64,000 nt of DNA, from the NCBI GenBank assembly GCA_016721875.1, contig JADKHG010000014.1:310001-374000 (forward strand), read 5' to 3'. The translations under genes and the position numbers were made by a program. Positions 35,946-45,379 of the stretch are shown here, piece after piece. Numbering within the stretch: the stretch's first letter is position 1; each line of letters starts with the position of its first letter. Under the pieces are notes generated by a model. The model was not told where the DNA came from. It did no database searches and worked only from the letters and a program-made list of their open reading frames with translations. This stretch comes from Sphingomonadales bacterium (GTDB taxonomy: Bacteria; Pseudomonadota; Alphaproteobacteria; Sphingomonadales; Sphingomonadaceae).

Positions 35946-36713
35946 ATGAGCGATGCCGTTCTCTACGACCTGATGCCCGAAGGCATTGCCGTTATCACCA
36001 TCAACCGCCATGAACAGCGCAACTGCCTGAGTCTTGAGGTGCGGCAGGGGTTATTCGCTGCATGGGACCGGTTCGAAAATGACGATAGCGCACGCATCGC
36101 TATCCTCACGGGTAGCGGTGACAAGGCCTTCTGCGCAGGCGGCGACCTGAAAGAGATGGTCGAAAAGAAATTGCAGGTGCCACCGCGTGATATGTTCCCG
36201 GTGCCTTATGAAAATATCCGCCTGTCAAAGCCTACTATAGCCGCCGTCAACGGTGTCGCCTTTGCCGGCGGCTGGATGATTGCGCAGGCATGCGATCTGT
36301 GCGTGGCTTCGACCAACGCAAAATTTGCAATTACCGAGGTCAAAGTCGGCCGGGGCAGCCCCTGGGCAACTCCGCTCATCCACATGATCCCGCAGCGCAT
36401 CTATATGGAAATCGTGCTTACCGGCAAACCTATCAGCGCGCAGCGCGCCTATGAGATTGGCCTTGTCAACCGACTGGCTGAACCCGGTCAGGTAATGGAT
36501 GCCGCTCTGGAACTGGCGCGCGAAGTGCTCGAAGGCGCGCCTTTATCAGTCGAGGCCGCGCGCAACACCGTGATGCTTTCGACCGAAATGGGCCGCGCCG
36601 CTGCCATCGATGCCGCATACGATGCGCATGAGAAAGCCTATACCAGCGAAGATGCACAGGAGGGTCCGCGCGCCTTTGCCGAAAAACGCACACCCGTATG
36701 GAAAGGACGCTGA
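35946..36713 (+). CDS. Enoyl-CoA hydratase/isomerase family protein
   Basis: 255 residues of the crotonase fold. It has the oxyanion-hole segments FCAGGDLKEM and AVNGVAFAGGWMIAQACDLCVAS, and the later KVGRGSPWATPLI. In many hydratases a Glu follows the second segment; here the GRGSPW region is less canonical, so hydratase, isomerase or another crotonase activity is possible. It is the last gene of the four-gene CoA operon, starting 2 bp after the CoA-transferase. Confidence 0.88.
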   Translation: MSDAVLYDLMPEGIAVITINRHEQRNCLSLEVRQGLFAAWDRFENDDSARIAILTGSGDKAFCAGGDLKEMVEKKLQVPPRDMFPVPYENIRLSKPTIAAVNGVAFAGGWMIAQACDLCVASTNAKFAITEVKVGRGSPWATPLIHMIPQRIYMEIVLTGKPISAQRAYEIGLVNRLAEPGQVMDAALELAREVLEGAPLSVEAARNTVMLSTEMGRAAAIDAAYDAHEKAYTSEDAQEGPRAFAEKRTPVWKGR

Positions 36714-36792
36714 GAGAGCGAATTTGTTAGCGTGATGTCAGAAAACAGCGCGCTTGGTCAGCACAATGTTCCATCGACTTTGTCGCATTTAC

Positions 36793-37347
36793 TTATAGCC
36801 GCGGCAGGGTGACGCCCTTTTGGCCCATATATTTGCCAGCGCGGTCGGCATAGCTGGTCTCGCACGGTTCATTGCCTTTCAGGAACAGAAATTGGCACGC
36901 ACCTTCATTGGCGTAAATTTTTGCTGGCAGCGGCGTGGTGTTGGAGAATTCCAGCGTCACATAGCCTTCCCAGCCCGGCTCCAGCGGGGTCACATTCACG
37001 ATGATGCCGCAGCGGGCATAGGTGCTTTTGCCCAGGCAGATGACCAGCACATCGCGCGGCACGCGGAAATATTCGACGGTGCGGGCTAAAGCAAAGCTGT
37101 TCGGCGGAATGATGCAGACGTCGGTTTCGCGATCAACAAAGCTTTTGGGATCGAATTCCTTGGGATCGACCACGCTTGAATCGACATTAGTGAAAATCTT
37201 GAACTCGGGTGAGACGCGCGCGTCATAGCCATAAGAGGATAGGCCATAGCTGATGCACCCGTCGCGGCGCTGTGCCTCGACAAAGGGTTCGATCATCCCG
37301 TTTTCAAGCGCCTGCTGGCGTATCCATTTGTCGCTTAAAATTGCCAT
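36793..37347 (-). CDS. dcd: dCTP deaminase
   Basis: 184 residues of the trimeric dUTPase-like fold that deaminates dCTP to dUTP for thymidylate synthesis. Key parts are SDKWIRQQALENGMIEPF, the GKSTYARCGIIVNVTPLEPG nucleotide site, the catalytic Glu in VTLEFSNTTPLP, and the closing KYMGQKGVTLPRL. The length is normal. It is a single gene transcribed away from a REP-like repeat. Confidence 0.96.
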   Translation of the reverse strand: MAILSDKWIRQQALENGMIEPFVEAQRRDGCISYGLSSYGYDARVSPEFKIFTNVDSSVVDPKEFDPKSFVDRETDVCIIPPNSFALARTVEYFRVPRDVLVICLGKSTYARCGIIVNVTPLEPGWEGYVTLEFSNTTPLPAKIYANEGACQFLFLKGNEPCETSYADRAGKYMGQKGVTLPRL

Positions 37348-37373
37348 AGATCCACCACCAAATATTCAATTAA

Positions 37374-37453
37374 CCGTTCGCATCGAGCGTAGTCGAGATG
37401 CCCAGAGGCATCGGACCAATTCCCGGTGTCTCGACTTCGCTCGACACGAACGG
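37374..37453. repeat. REP-like imperfect inverted repeat B
   Basis: An 80-bp element in the dcd / peptidyl-prolyl isomerase gap. The left arm starts CCGTTCGCATCGAGCGTAG and the right arm, read in reverse complement, starts CCGTTCGTGTCGAGCGAAG. About 23 of 29 positions pair. The sequence style is that of dispersed sphingomonad REPs and differs from elements A and C. Confidence 0.8.
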
Positions 37454-37472
37454 GGTTTGGAGAGTAACTGAT

Positions 37473-37919
<447 letters not shown>

Positions 37920-38052
37920 TGGGTGATATCCTTGTTCGGTAAAATATTCGGGCCATGCCTTAGGCGCGCATTTCCAAAAGTAAATTGCAATTTGCGGGCA
38001 GCGGCCTAGGAGTGCGGCACGTAAGGCAAAAACAACCAAAAGGGGACTTGCG

Positions 38053-39471
38053 ATGAGCAACGACATCGACACCATCCCCCCCGATAATCCCGTTACCATC
38101 GAAACACCGGTGACACTCGACGAGGATGATCGCCTCGCCTCTGATTTCGTCGAATCGGTCCATGACGCGCTTGACGCGGGCGATGTCGAGGCGGTCCGCC
38201 GACTGGCCCAGCCGCTGCACGCCGCAGACATAGCCGACCTTTTCGAGCTGACAGGACGTGACCGGCGCGTGCCATTGGCGGCGGCATTGGGCGACCTGCT
38301 GGGCGCTGACGTACTGGCGGAACTGAACGATTATGTCCGTGAGGACCTGATCGATGCGCTGCCCGCCGCGCAGGTAGCAGACCTTGCCGAGCAGATGGAG
38401 ACCGATGACGCGGTCGCCATGATCGAGGATCTGGAAGAGGATGAGCAGCAGGCCGTCCTCGCCGAGCTCGACCCTGAAGACCGGGCCGCCATCGAGGACG
38501 CCCTGTCCTATCCGGAGGAATCCGCCGGTCGTATCATGCAGCGCGAGTTGATCGCGGTGCCCGAACATATGTCGGTCGGACAGCTGATCGACTATCTGCG
38601 CGAAAACCATGATCTGACCACCGAATTCTGGGAGGTGTTTGTTGTCGATCCGCAGCACCGCCCGGTTGGTACTTGCCAGCTGAGCTGGATATTGCGCACG
38701 CCGCGCAACATTGGCTTGTCGGACGTTATGAAGCGCAACCAGACGCTTATCCCGGTCGATATGGATCAGGAAGAGGTGGCGCTGCGCTTTCAGAAATATG
38801 CGCTTATCTCTGCGGCTGTCACCGATAACGCCGGACGGCTGATCGGGGTGATCACGGCGGATGATATTGTCCACATCATTCAGGAAGAGGCCGGCGAAGA
38901 TATTTTGCGCCTGTCAGGTGCCGGTGAAGGCGACATCAACGAACCGATCTCTGAAAGCTATAAGGCGCGCGTGCGCTGGCTGATCGCCAATCTGGGCACC
39001 GCGATGGTCGGATCGTCGATCATCTGGTTTTTTGGCGGCGCGATTGAGACGATGGTCGCGCTTGCCGTGCTGATGCCGATTGTTGCCTCGATCGGTGGCA
39101 ATGCGGGCACGCAAACTTTGGCAGTGACGGTGCGCGCGCTTGCTACCAACCAGTTGACCGAGTCGAATACGATGCGCTCGGTTGGCCGTGATATCCGCGT
39201 TGCCTTGTTGATCGGTGCGACCGTTGCAGTGATCGCCGGGCTGGGCGCAGGGTTTGTCTTTGCCAACTGGCTGCTTGCGGCTGTGATCGCGGCCGCAATA
39301 TTGATCAACATATTGGTTGCGGGCTTTTCCGGTGTGGTGATCCCCTTGATCCTCGACCGGCTCGATCAGGACCCGGCAGTGTCGAGTTCGATCTTTGTGA
39401 CGATGATCACCGATTCAATGGGTTTCCTCATCTTTCTGGGTCTTGCCGTTGCGAGTGGTCTTGTCGGTTAG
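38053..39471 (+). CDS. mgtE: Magnesium transporter MgtE
   Basis: 472 residues. The acidic N-terminal superhelical domain (DALDAGDVEAVRRLAQPLHAADIADLF) and a pair of CBS domains (about 140-270; SAGRIMQRELIAVPE, ADDIVHIIQEE) form the Mg2+ sensor. Five transmembrane helices follow, with the pore-lining PIVASIGGNAGTQTLAVTVRAL near residue 345. Magnesium binding to the cytosolic domains closes the channel. It is probably a single-gene unit, divergent from the isomerase gene. Confidence 0.95.
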   Translation: MSNDIDTIPPDNPVTIETPVTLDEDDRLASDFVESVHDALDAGDVEAVRRLAQPLHAADIADLFELTGRDRRVPLAAALGDLLGADVLAELNDYVREDLIDALPAAQVADLAEQMETDDAVAMIEDLEEDEQQAVLAELDPEDRAAIEDALSYPEESAGRIMQRELIAVPEHMSVGQLIDYLRENHDLTTEFWEVFVVDPQHRPVGTCQLSWILRTPRNIGLSDVMKRNQTLIPVDMDQEEVALRFQKYALISAAVTDNAGRLIGVITADDIVHIIQEEAGEDILRLSGAGEGDINEPISESYKARVRWLIANLGTAMVGSSIIWFFGGAIETMVALAVLMPIVASIGGNAGTQTLAVTVRALATNQLTESNTMRSVGRDIRVALLIGATVAVIAGLGAGFVFANWLLAAVIAAAILINILVAGFSGVVIPLILDRLDQDPAVSSSIFVTMITDSMGFLIFLGLAVASGLVG

Positions 39472-39495
39472 CCCGGCTGATCCCACATCCGGACC

Positions 39496-39900
39496 ATGCC
39501 GCTCAACATCACCAAAATTGCCTTTGGCTGCGATAGCCCCGCTGACTTGCGGCAATGGCTGGAAAGTCATGTGGGCGCGGGTGAGGCTAGGATCACCACG
39601 CGCTATTTGCCGAAGCGGATCGCGGAGATGGCAGGAGGATCGCTTTACTGGATCCATGCCAGCACGCTGGTGGGGCGCAGTCCGATATTGGGTTTTGAAG
39701 AAACCGGAACCGGGCGGCACTGGATGCGATTGGCGCCAACACTGATCCCCGTGCGCTCGATCCCGATGCGCCCGCATCAGGGTTGGCGCTATCTTGAGGA
39801 GAAAGATGCACCGCCTGACCTTGGCAGCGGCGATGGCGATGGCCGCGATACCATGCCACCCAAAATGCTGGGGGAATTGATGCGGATGGGGCTGGTGTGA
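39496..39900 (+). CDS. DUF1489 family protein
   Basis: 134 residues recognisable as the alphaproteobacterial DUF1489 family (GDGRDTMPPKMLGELMRMGLV at the end, TRYLPKRIAEMAGGSLYWI in the middle). Function is unknown. It starts 24 bp after mgtE on the same strand and may be read from the same transcript. Confidence 0.85.
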   Translation: MPLNITKIAFGCDSPADLRQWLESHVGAGEARITTRYLPKRIAEMAGGSLYWIHASTLVGRSPILGFEETGTGRHWMRLAPTLIPVRSIPMRPHQGWRYLEEKDAPPDLGSGDGDGRDTMPPKMLGELMRMGLV

Positions 39901-39951
39901 TTGCGCGGCCATTAGCAAATGGCTAACCGCTGCTGGTTCAAGGGGAGGATT

Positions 39952-40716
39952 ATGCACAGCTCAATTACGATCGAACGTCCCGATCCGCTGATCCAGCCAG
40001 AAAAACCTTCCCCCACGATTTGGGCAGCACTGGGTTGGGTCGCGGGATTTCTTTTACTGCAAGTCGCTTGCTCAATGTTGTTTATTCTGCCGTCCGTCGA
40101 TTTGTCTCAAAATTTAGATGCCGTGGTGCGACAGATGCAGGATCCGAAGATTATTGCATTGCCAAGCATCCGCTCCCTCGTTGTAGCAAACAGTTTCGTG
40201 ATTCTGCTTTTTGCGCTTTATGTGCGAAAAGGGGACCGCGCGGTACAGCTCGGGCTGACTCATTGGGGTAATGCGGGCGTAAGGGCGACAATCCGCACCA
40301 CTGCGCTATTGATATCGGGGGCGCTGATAGTCAACGTCGGCTACACGTTGTTAATTGGATCAAAGCTGGAGATGCAAAAGGTGCTGCGCGATATATTGGC
40401 GGCAATTCCTCCGACAGGCTTGAATATTGCAACGATTCTGTTCGCCACTGTCATACTGGCTCCAGTAGTTGAAGAACTTGTTTTTCGCGGCATGTTGCAG
40501 AAATCTCTGACGCGCCGGTTGCCGACTTGGGCTGCGATAGCTGTTTCTGCAGTTGTTTTTTCCGCGATGCATGGCGACATCAATTCTGCTCCGGCACTTG
40601 CGGTCGTAGGTGCCATTTTTGGTACCTTATATCATCTGACCGGTTCGTTGCGACTAACCATCGCTGCACATTTAGCCAACAATCTGTTCGCTATGCTGGC
40701 GTCGAACTTCTTTTAG
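39952..40716 (+). CDS. CPBP-family intramembrane metalloprotease
   Basis: 254 residues with several hydrophobic helices. The catalytic motifs are present: EELVFRG near 179-185 and FSAMHGD about 25 residues later, the layout of the ABI/CPBP (Rce1-like) proteases. The ATG at 39952 is chosen because GGGGAGG lies 5 bp before it. Base composition is visibly more AT-rich than its neighbours, so recent acquisition is possible. Its last 26 bp overlap the end of the convergent frnE. Confidence 0.88.
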   Translation: MHSSITIERPDPLIQPEKPSPTIWAALGWVAGFLLLQVACSMLFILPSVDLSQNLDAVVRQMQDPKIIALPSIRSLVVANSFVILLFALYVRKGDRAVQLGLTHWGNAGVRATIRTTALLISGALIVNVGYTLLIGSKLEMQKVLRDILAAIPPTGLNIATILFATVILAPVVEELVFRGMLQKSLTRRLPTWAAIAVSAVVFSAMHGDINSAPALAVVGAIFGTLYHLTGSLRLTIAAHLANNLFAMLASNFF

Positions 40717-41362
40717 CCAAAACTTTCGCGATAACATCGGCAAAGGTCTCTGCGCTTTGCGCGCCGGGGACCATATATTTACCGTCAAAGATGATTGCGG
40801 GGACGCCGGTGATATTCTCGTCACGCCAATAGGCCTCTTCGCCGCGCACTTCGCGCGCAAGGGCTTCGTCGTCTAGCCAGTCTTGGCATTCGTCGCGGTC
40901 GAGGCCAGCGGCTTCGGCAAAAGACAGCAAAATGGTCCTATCGCTGACGTCCTCGCCGCGTTGAAAATAAGCCGCGAAAAGTGCGAGTTTCAACCGCGTC
41001 TGCACCTCCCAGCCCTTCGCGCTACCGGCGCGGTGGAGCAGCTTGTGCGCGTCAAAGGTGTTCACAATCCGCCGCGCGCCCAGATCGCCAAAGTTGAAGC
41101 CGACCGCTTCTGCGGTGGATTTGATATGCGCACGCACCGCCGCACCTTGCTCTGCCGTCCGCCCATATTTGCGCGCGATATGCTCGGCGGAGTCCTCACC
41201 CTCGGGCGGCATATCCGGGTTGAGTTCGAACGGATGCCAGTGAAATTCGGCCTCGACCGGATGAGGCAGCAGCGTCAGCGCTTTTTCCACCTGCTTATAG
41301 CCGATGATGCACCAGGGGCAGACGACGTCGGAGACAATGTCGATTCGCAAAGGCGTTGTCAT
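40691..41362 (-). CDS. DsbA-family oxidoreductase FrnE
   Basis: 223 residues of the FrnE-type thioredoxin-fold family. The active site is SDVVCPWC near the N-terminus (IDIVSDVVCPWCIIGYKQ), and NITGVPAIIFDGKYMVPG holds the cis-proline. No signal peptide is seen, so it is cytosolic. GGAGGAAAG precedes the start. The ORF extends further upstream, but that part is not related to the family. It ends within the 3' end of the convergent CPBP protease gene. Confidence 0.88.
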   Translation of the reverse strand: MTTPLRIDIVSDVVCPWCIIGYKQVEKALTLLPHPVEAEFHWHPFELNPDMPPEGEDSAEHIARKYGRTAEQGAAVRAHIKSTAEAVGFNFGDLGARRIVNTFDAHKLLHRAGSAKGWEVQTRLKLALFAAYFQRGEDVSDRTILLSFAEAAGLDRDECQDWLDDEALAREVRGEEAYWRDENITGVPAIIFDGKYMVPGAQSAETFADVIAKVLAKRSSTPA

Positions 41363-41363
41363 T

Positions 41364-42233
41364 TCAACTTTCCTCCATCCAGCGGCGGAGCAGGGTGTTA
41401 GCAATTGCAAAGGGCGGCGGCGCTCCAAAGCGTTTGTCCGGGGCATTGGCAAAGACCGCGCGGACATCATCGCGGCTGACCCAGATCGCGTCCTCCAGCT
41501 CGTTGGTGTCGAGGGTTATCCGGTCGTCCAAAGCCTCGGCGACACAGGCGATCATCAGTTGCGAACCGCCAAAGGGCCAAGGCTGGCTGGTGATATAGCG
41601 CACCGCGCCGCAATTCACCCCGGCCTCTTCCTTGATCTCGCGACGCACGGCTTCTTCGATGCTTTCGCCCGGCTCAAGAAAGCCTGCAAGCGCGGAATAA
41701 TTGCCCGCAGGCCAGCTTGCCTGCCGCCCGACAAGCACTTTGTCCTCAAATTCGGCGAGCATGATCACCACCGGATCAGTGCGCGGAAAATGTTCGGTGT
41801 CGCACGCGGTGCATTTGCGACCCCATCCGGCGCGAAACACCTTGGTCGAGCCGCCGCACCGTCCACAATAATGGTGACAGTTGTGCCAGTCGATCAGGCT
41901 CCGCGCGGTGCCATAGATGGCGGCATCCTCGGCAGGCAATAACGACAGCGCGCGCCACACCGCAGGTGATCGCGCCATTCCTCCTTTGGCCTGCACCAAC
42001 GGGACGAAATGCGGCTTGCCGTCGGCCAAGCCAAGCAGCACCAGCTCGGTTTCCACACTGACCTCGGCGAGCGAGTGCCAGTGCAGTCCTCCCTCAGGCG
42101 ACAGCGCCGGATCGAGCCCGTCGAGCCCCAGCACCTTCGCCCGCCAGTCGCCGAGCAATGCCTGATAGGCATCGGCATCGGCGCGGATATGGTCAACGCG
42201 ATCAAGCGGTGAGCCTGTGAATCCGGGGTTCAT
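41364..42233 (-). CDS. nudC: NAD+ diphosphatase / NADH pyrophosphatase NudC
   Basis: 289 residues. A zinc ribbon (CGRCGGSTKVFRAGWGRKC, then CDTEHFPRTDP) is followed by the Nudix box GFLEPGESIEEAVRREIKEE in the centre, and QPWPFGGSQLM just after it is the NudC signature. It hydrolyses NAD(H) and can decap NAD-RNA. Start at ATG 42233; a longer open frame begins upstream inside mutY but lacks family similarity. One base separates its stop from the frnE start. Confidence 0.93.
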   Translation of the reverse strand: MNPGFTGSPLDRVDHIRADADAYQALLGDWRAKVLGLDGLDPALSPEGGLHWHSLAEVSVETELVLLGLADGKPHFVPLVQAKGGMARSPAVWRALSLLPAEDAAIYGTARSLIDWHNCHHYCGRCGGSTKVFRAGWGRKCTACDTEHFPRTDPVVIMLAEFEDKVLVGRQASWPAGNYSALAGFLEPGESIEEAVRREIKEEAGVNCGAVRYITSQPWPFGGSQLMIACVAEALDDRITLDTNELEDAIWVSRDDVRAVFANAPDKRFGAPPPFAIANTLLRRWMEES

Positions 42234-42235
42234 TG

Positions 42236-43282
42236 TCACTCCTCCTCTTGCGCCTTCCGGTCTTTGAGCACCAGTCGGGCCGCCTTGGCGAATAGGGTCG
42301 GCAAGCCTGCGCTGTCGAGCGAATTTATCGGCCACCATTCGCCGTTGCCAAGGTCATTGGCACGGGCTTGGATGTGGGTTCGCTGGATATCCAGTGCAAG
42401 ATGGAAATGGGTGAAGCTGTGCGCGACCTGCCCATTGACCTTTTGCCATTGCGCCGGGAGCGGGTGTGTCTTGTGGCCATCGGTCCGCACACTCCAGTCA
42501 TCATCGAGCAAAGCGCGCATCCCGCCGAGCATAATTTTGTCCGGTCTTTTGGCCAACCAGACATGGCCATCGCATTCGATCCACCATGCCGTGCCCGTGC
42601 GCTGAGGTTTGGGGGCTTTGGGTGCCTTCACCGGCAGGTCTTCGACAATCCCTAGCGCATAGGCTTTGCACCGCGTGCGCAGCGGGCAGGTCAAACAAGA
42701 GGGGTTGCGCGGCGTGCAGATCGTCGCGCCCAGATCCATCATCGCCTGCGCAAAGTCGCCCGGACGGTCAGTGGGTGTGATCGCCTGAACGGCTTCCCTT
42801 ATTGCCGGGCGGGCTGCGGGCAGCGGGGTCTGGATGGCAAACAGCCGCGCTGCTACGCGTTCGACATTGGCATCAACCACCGCCACGGGCTCGCCAAAAG
42901 CAATCGCGGCGATGGCCGCCGAGGTATAGGCACCCACACCGGGAAGTTTCGCCAACTCGGCGGCGCTTTGTGGGAAGTTCCCTATATGCGCATCGACAAC
43001 CACTCGCGCGCATTTCAGCAAATTGCGCGCGCGGGAATAATAGCCAAGCCCTGCCCATGCCGCCATGACATCGGCGTCGCTTGCCATGGCCAACGCCTCG
43101 ACCCTTGGCCAGCGTTCGGTAAAGGCGGTGAAATAGGGAATGACTGCAGCAACGGTTGTCTGTTGCAACATCACTTCGGACAGCCAGACGCGATAGGGGG
43201 GCGGTGGCGGGCTTCCGGGTGGCGACCGCCAGGGCAGGTCGCGTGCGTGCTGGTCGTAATGCGCCAACAGCAATACGGCCAT
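42236..43282 (-). CDS. mutY: A/G-specific adenine glycosylase MutY
   Basis: 348 residues that remove adenine opposite 8-oxoguanine. The catalytic glycosylase core is WLSEVMLQQTTVAAVIPYF, then the helix-hairpin-helix LPGVGAYTSAAIAAIAFG with the conserved Asp in AVVDANVERVAAR. The iron-sulfur cysteines are C..PSCLTCPLRTRC. The C-terminal NUDIX-like domain is present. I start at 43282 (MAVLLLAHYDQHARDLPW) because GGGG precedes it; ATG 43321, overlapping the divergent dciA region, is possible. Confidence 0.92.
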   Translation of the reverse strand: MAVLLLAHYDQHARDLPWRSPPGSPPPPPYRVWLSEVMLQQTTVAAVIPYFTAFTERWPRVEALAMASDADVMAAWAGLGYYSRARNLLKCARVVVDAHIGNFPQSAAELAKLPGVGAYTSAAIAAIAFGEPVAVVDANVERVAARLFAIQTPLPAARPAIREAVQAITPTDRPGDFAQAMMDLGATICTPRNPSCLTCPLRTRCKAYALGIVEDLPVKAPKAPKPQRTGTAWWIECDGHVWLAKRPDKIMLGGMRALLDDDWSVRTDGHKTHPLPAQWQKVNGQVAHSFTHFHLALDIQRTHIQARANDLGNGEWWPINSLDSAGLPTLFAKAARLVLKDRKAQEEE

Positions 43283-43343
43283 ATCCCCAGATTTTTGCGC
43301 TTCGGATTGGACGGCAGCCATGCAAAATGCGATGGTGCAGGTG

Positions 43344-43880
43344 ATGGACGAAGGCAAGCATTCTTCGAAAAAAGGCAAGACTAAGTCTGCCATACCGCGC
43401 AGCTTTCAGCGTGCGCGTGGCGGAGAGGCGCGGGCAGTTTCCGACTTGATGCCCGAAATTGGCCGCGCCGCTTTCCGCCGTTTTGGCTTTGTGCAAAGTT
43501 CTGTGGTCAGCCGTTGGGACGAAATTGTAGGCAGCCGATATGCGCAGGTGTCGATGCCGGAAATGATCCGCTTTCCGGTCGGGAAAAAGGCAGAAGGTAC
43601 ACTCGAGCTGGTCGTCGAAAGCGGGCATGCGCCAATGATGCAGCATGTGATGCCCGAGATTATCGAAAGGGTGAACCGCTTTTTCGGCTATGCGGCGGTG
43701 GCCAAGGTCAAGATGCGACAGGGTCTGGTTGCCCGGCCTGAAAAGCCAGCGGCGAAAGCCCCGCCGATGCTCAAGCCAGCACCGTTCGAACTGGGCGATT
43801 CGCTGCGCGAAATCGCCGATCCTGAACTGTCAGCAGTGCTTGAATCGCTGGCAAAAAGCCTTGCCAAATCGCCTGAGTGA
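43344..43880 (+). CDS. dciA: DUF721 / DciA-family DnaB helicase loader
   Basis: 178 residues. The N-terminal DUF721 domain (SDLMPEIGRAAFRRFGFVQSSVVSRWDEIVGSRYAQV) is the hallmark. The DciA family loads replicative helicase in bacteria lacking DnaC/DnaI, which is established for the family; its function here is inferred. The C-terminal tail is acidic and possibly disordered. In-frame ATGs at 43320 and 43332 are alternatives. It is divergent from mutY and 0 bp before the first DsbA-like gene. Confidence 0.85.
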   Translation: MDEGKHSSKKGKTKSAIPRSFQRARGGEARAVSDLMPEIGRAAFRRFGFVQSSVVSRWDEIVGSRYAQVSMPEMIRFPVGKKAEGTLELVVESGHAPMMQHVMPEIIERVNRFFGYAAVAKVKMRQGLVARPEKPAAKAPPMLKPAPFELGDSLREIADPELSAVLESLAKSLAKSPE

Positions 43881-44606
43881 ATGCAGATGCGACTGTCAAT
43901 TCTGGACTCACCCATGCGCATATTAGCCAATTTCAAAGTTGCTACGGCTGCGGCCCTGATATCTGCAGCGCTGCTTGGCGACGCTGTGGTAGGAGCTGCA
44001 CCGGTCAAATGGGCATCGACTTTCTCTGTTTCGTCCAAGGGCGCCTTTATTGTCGGCAATCCGGCGGCTGAAACCAAAGTCGTCGAGTATGCCAGCTATA
44101 CCTGTAGCCATTGTGCCGATTTTGAACGTGAAACGGTTCCCGGCCTGAAGGTGCAATATGTTTCCACCGGCAAAGTCAGTTTTGAAGTGCGCAATCTGGT
44201 GCGCGATGGGTTGGATTTGACCGCCGCCATGCTCGCGCGCTGCGGCGGCAAGGGCCGCTTTTTTGGCAATCACCGGCATTTGATGGCGACTCAAGCCAAA
44301 TGGGCCAATGGGGGTAAGCTTAGCAAGGCCACCATAGCCAAGCTGGATGCGGGGGATATCCACGGTTTCATGCAGGCCTCTTATGTTGAACTAGGGCTTG
44401 TCCCGATTATGGCGCAGCGCGGCTTAACCGCAGCGCAAGGCAAGGTCTGTCTTGCGGATAAAGCAGGATTGAAACAGATTCTCGACATGACCGACGAAGC
44501 TGTCGGTCCGCTGGGATTGCAAGGCACACCGACCATATTGGTCAACGGTCAGGTGCATCCGGAAGTCGGCGATCTCGCCACACTCAAACCCTATTTGCCC
44601 TTATAA
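43881..44606 (+). CDS. DsbA-like thiol oxidoreductase, exported
   Basis: 241 residues. After a short leader an export signal (RILANFKVATAAALISAALLGDAVVGA) is visible, then a thioredoxin fold with CSHC in YASYTCSHCADFERE and the cis-proline loop LQGTPTILVNG. It belongs to the DsbA/BdbD-like group that keeps cysteines oxidised or isomerises disulfides in the periplasm. Start codon is uncertain (43881, 43887 or 43914); 43914 gives the cleaner signal peptide. It directly follows dciA and is followed 11 bp later by a second thioredoxin-fold gene. Confidence 0.87.
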   Translation: MQMRLSILDSPMRILANFKVATAAALISAALLGDAVVGAAPVKWASTFSVSSKGAFIVGNPAAETKVVEYASYTCSHCADFERETVPGLKVQYVSTGKVSFEVRNLVRDGLDLTAAMLARCGGKGRFFGNHRHLMATQAKWANGGKLSKATIAKLDAGDIHGFMQASYVELGLVPIMAQRGLTAAQGKVCLADKAGLKQILDMTDEAVGPLGLQGTPTILVNGQVHPEVGDLATLKPYLPL

Positions 44607-44617
44607 GGAAACCCCCC

Positions 44618-45352
44618 ATGCGTATATCCCTCATGCTTTCAATTCCGATGCTGGCACTTTCGATGGCGGCGTGCAGCGGCGGGAGCGGTGATGGCCCGCC
44701 CAAGGGTGAGCCCATTGCCAAAGTAGCCGCGCCCGCTGGCAAGCAATGGACCGACACCGTCGTAAAGACTGAAGAAGGCTATAAAATCGGCAATCCGCAG
44801 GCGAAACTGCAACTGGTCGAATATGGTGCAATCACTTGCCCCGGCTGCGCAGCTTTTTCGGTCCAGTCGCACACCGAGCTGATGGACGTTGTGAACACTG
44901 GCGTGGTTGCGTTCGAATTCCGTCCCTTCCTCGTTCACGGCATTCAGGATGTTCCGGGGTTCCTGCTCGCGCAGTGTAATGGACCCGACGCCTATTTTGG
45001 ATTGACCGAACGGCTGTTTGCTGACCAGCAAAACTGGCTCGGCAAAATGAGCACGCTGACCCCGGAAGAACAGCAATCGGTGCCCAAGATGAAGCCCGAA
45101 GAGGCCGTGACTTTCCTCGCCAACAAAATGGGTCTGGTCGAATATGTGAAACAGTTTGGCATAAGCGAAGACGCAGCGAAGAAATGCCTGACCGACAAAG
45201 CAGCGTTCGACACACTGGCCAAGAATACCGAAAAAACCATGGCTGATGGCAAAGTTACCGGCACGCCGTCTTTCTTTTTGAACGATGCCCGACTTGACGC
45301 TGGCAACTGGACGCAGGTTAAAAGCAAGTTGCAGGAAGCAGGCGCGCGCTAA
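44618..45352 (+). CDS. DsbA-like thioredoxin-fold lipoprotein
   Basis: 244 residues. A lipobox LSMAAC (Cys19) implies membrane anchoring. The active site CPGC occurs in YGAITCPGCAAFS, and the cis-proline loop is VTGTPSFFLND. It is clearly a distant paralogue of the upstream gene (same order IGNPQAKLQLVEYG / VGNPAAETKVVEYA). One soluble and one anchored thioredoxin-fold protein in tandem suggests a division of labour. Together they precede smc but have no evident functional link to it. Confidence 0.88.
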   Translation: MRISLMLSIPMLALSMAACSGGSGDGPPKGEPIAKVAAPAGKQWTDTVVKTEEGYKIGNPQAKLQLVEYGAITCPGCAAFSVQSHTELMDVVNTGVVAFEFRPFLVHGIQDVPGFLLAQCNGPDAYFGLTERLFADQQNWLGKMSTLTPEEQQSVPKMKPEEAVTFLANKMGLVEYVKQFGISEDAAKKCLTDKAAFDTLAKNTEKTMADGKVTGTPSFFLNDARLDAGNWTQVKSKLQEAGAR

Positions 45353-45379
45353 ACCGGGCGACCGGCGCGCCAAACCCTC

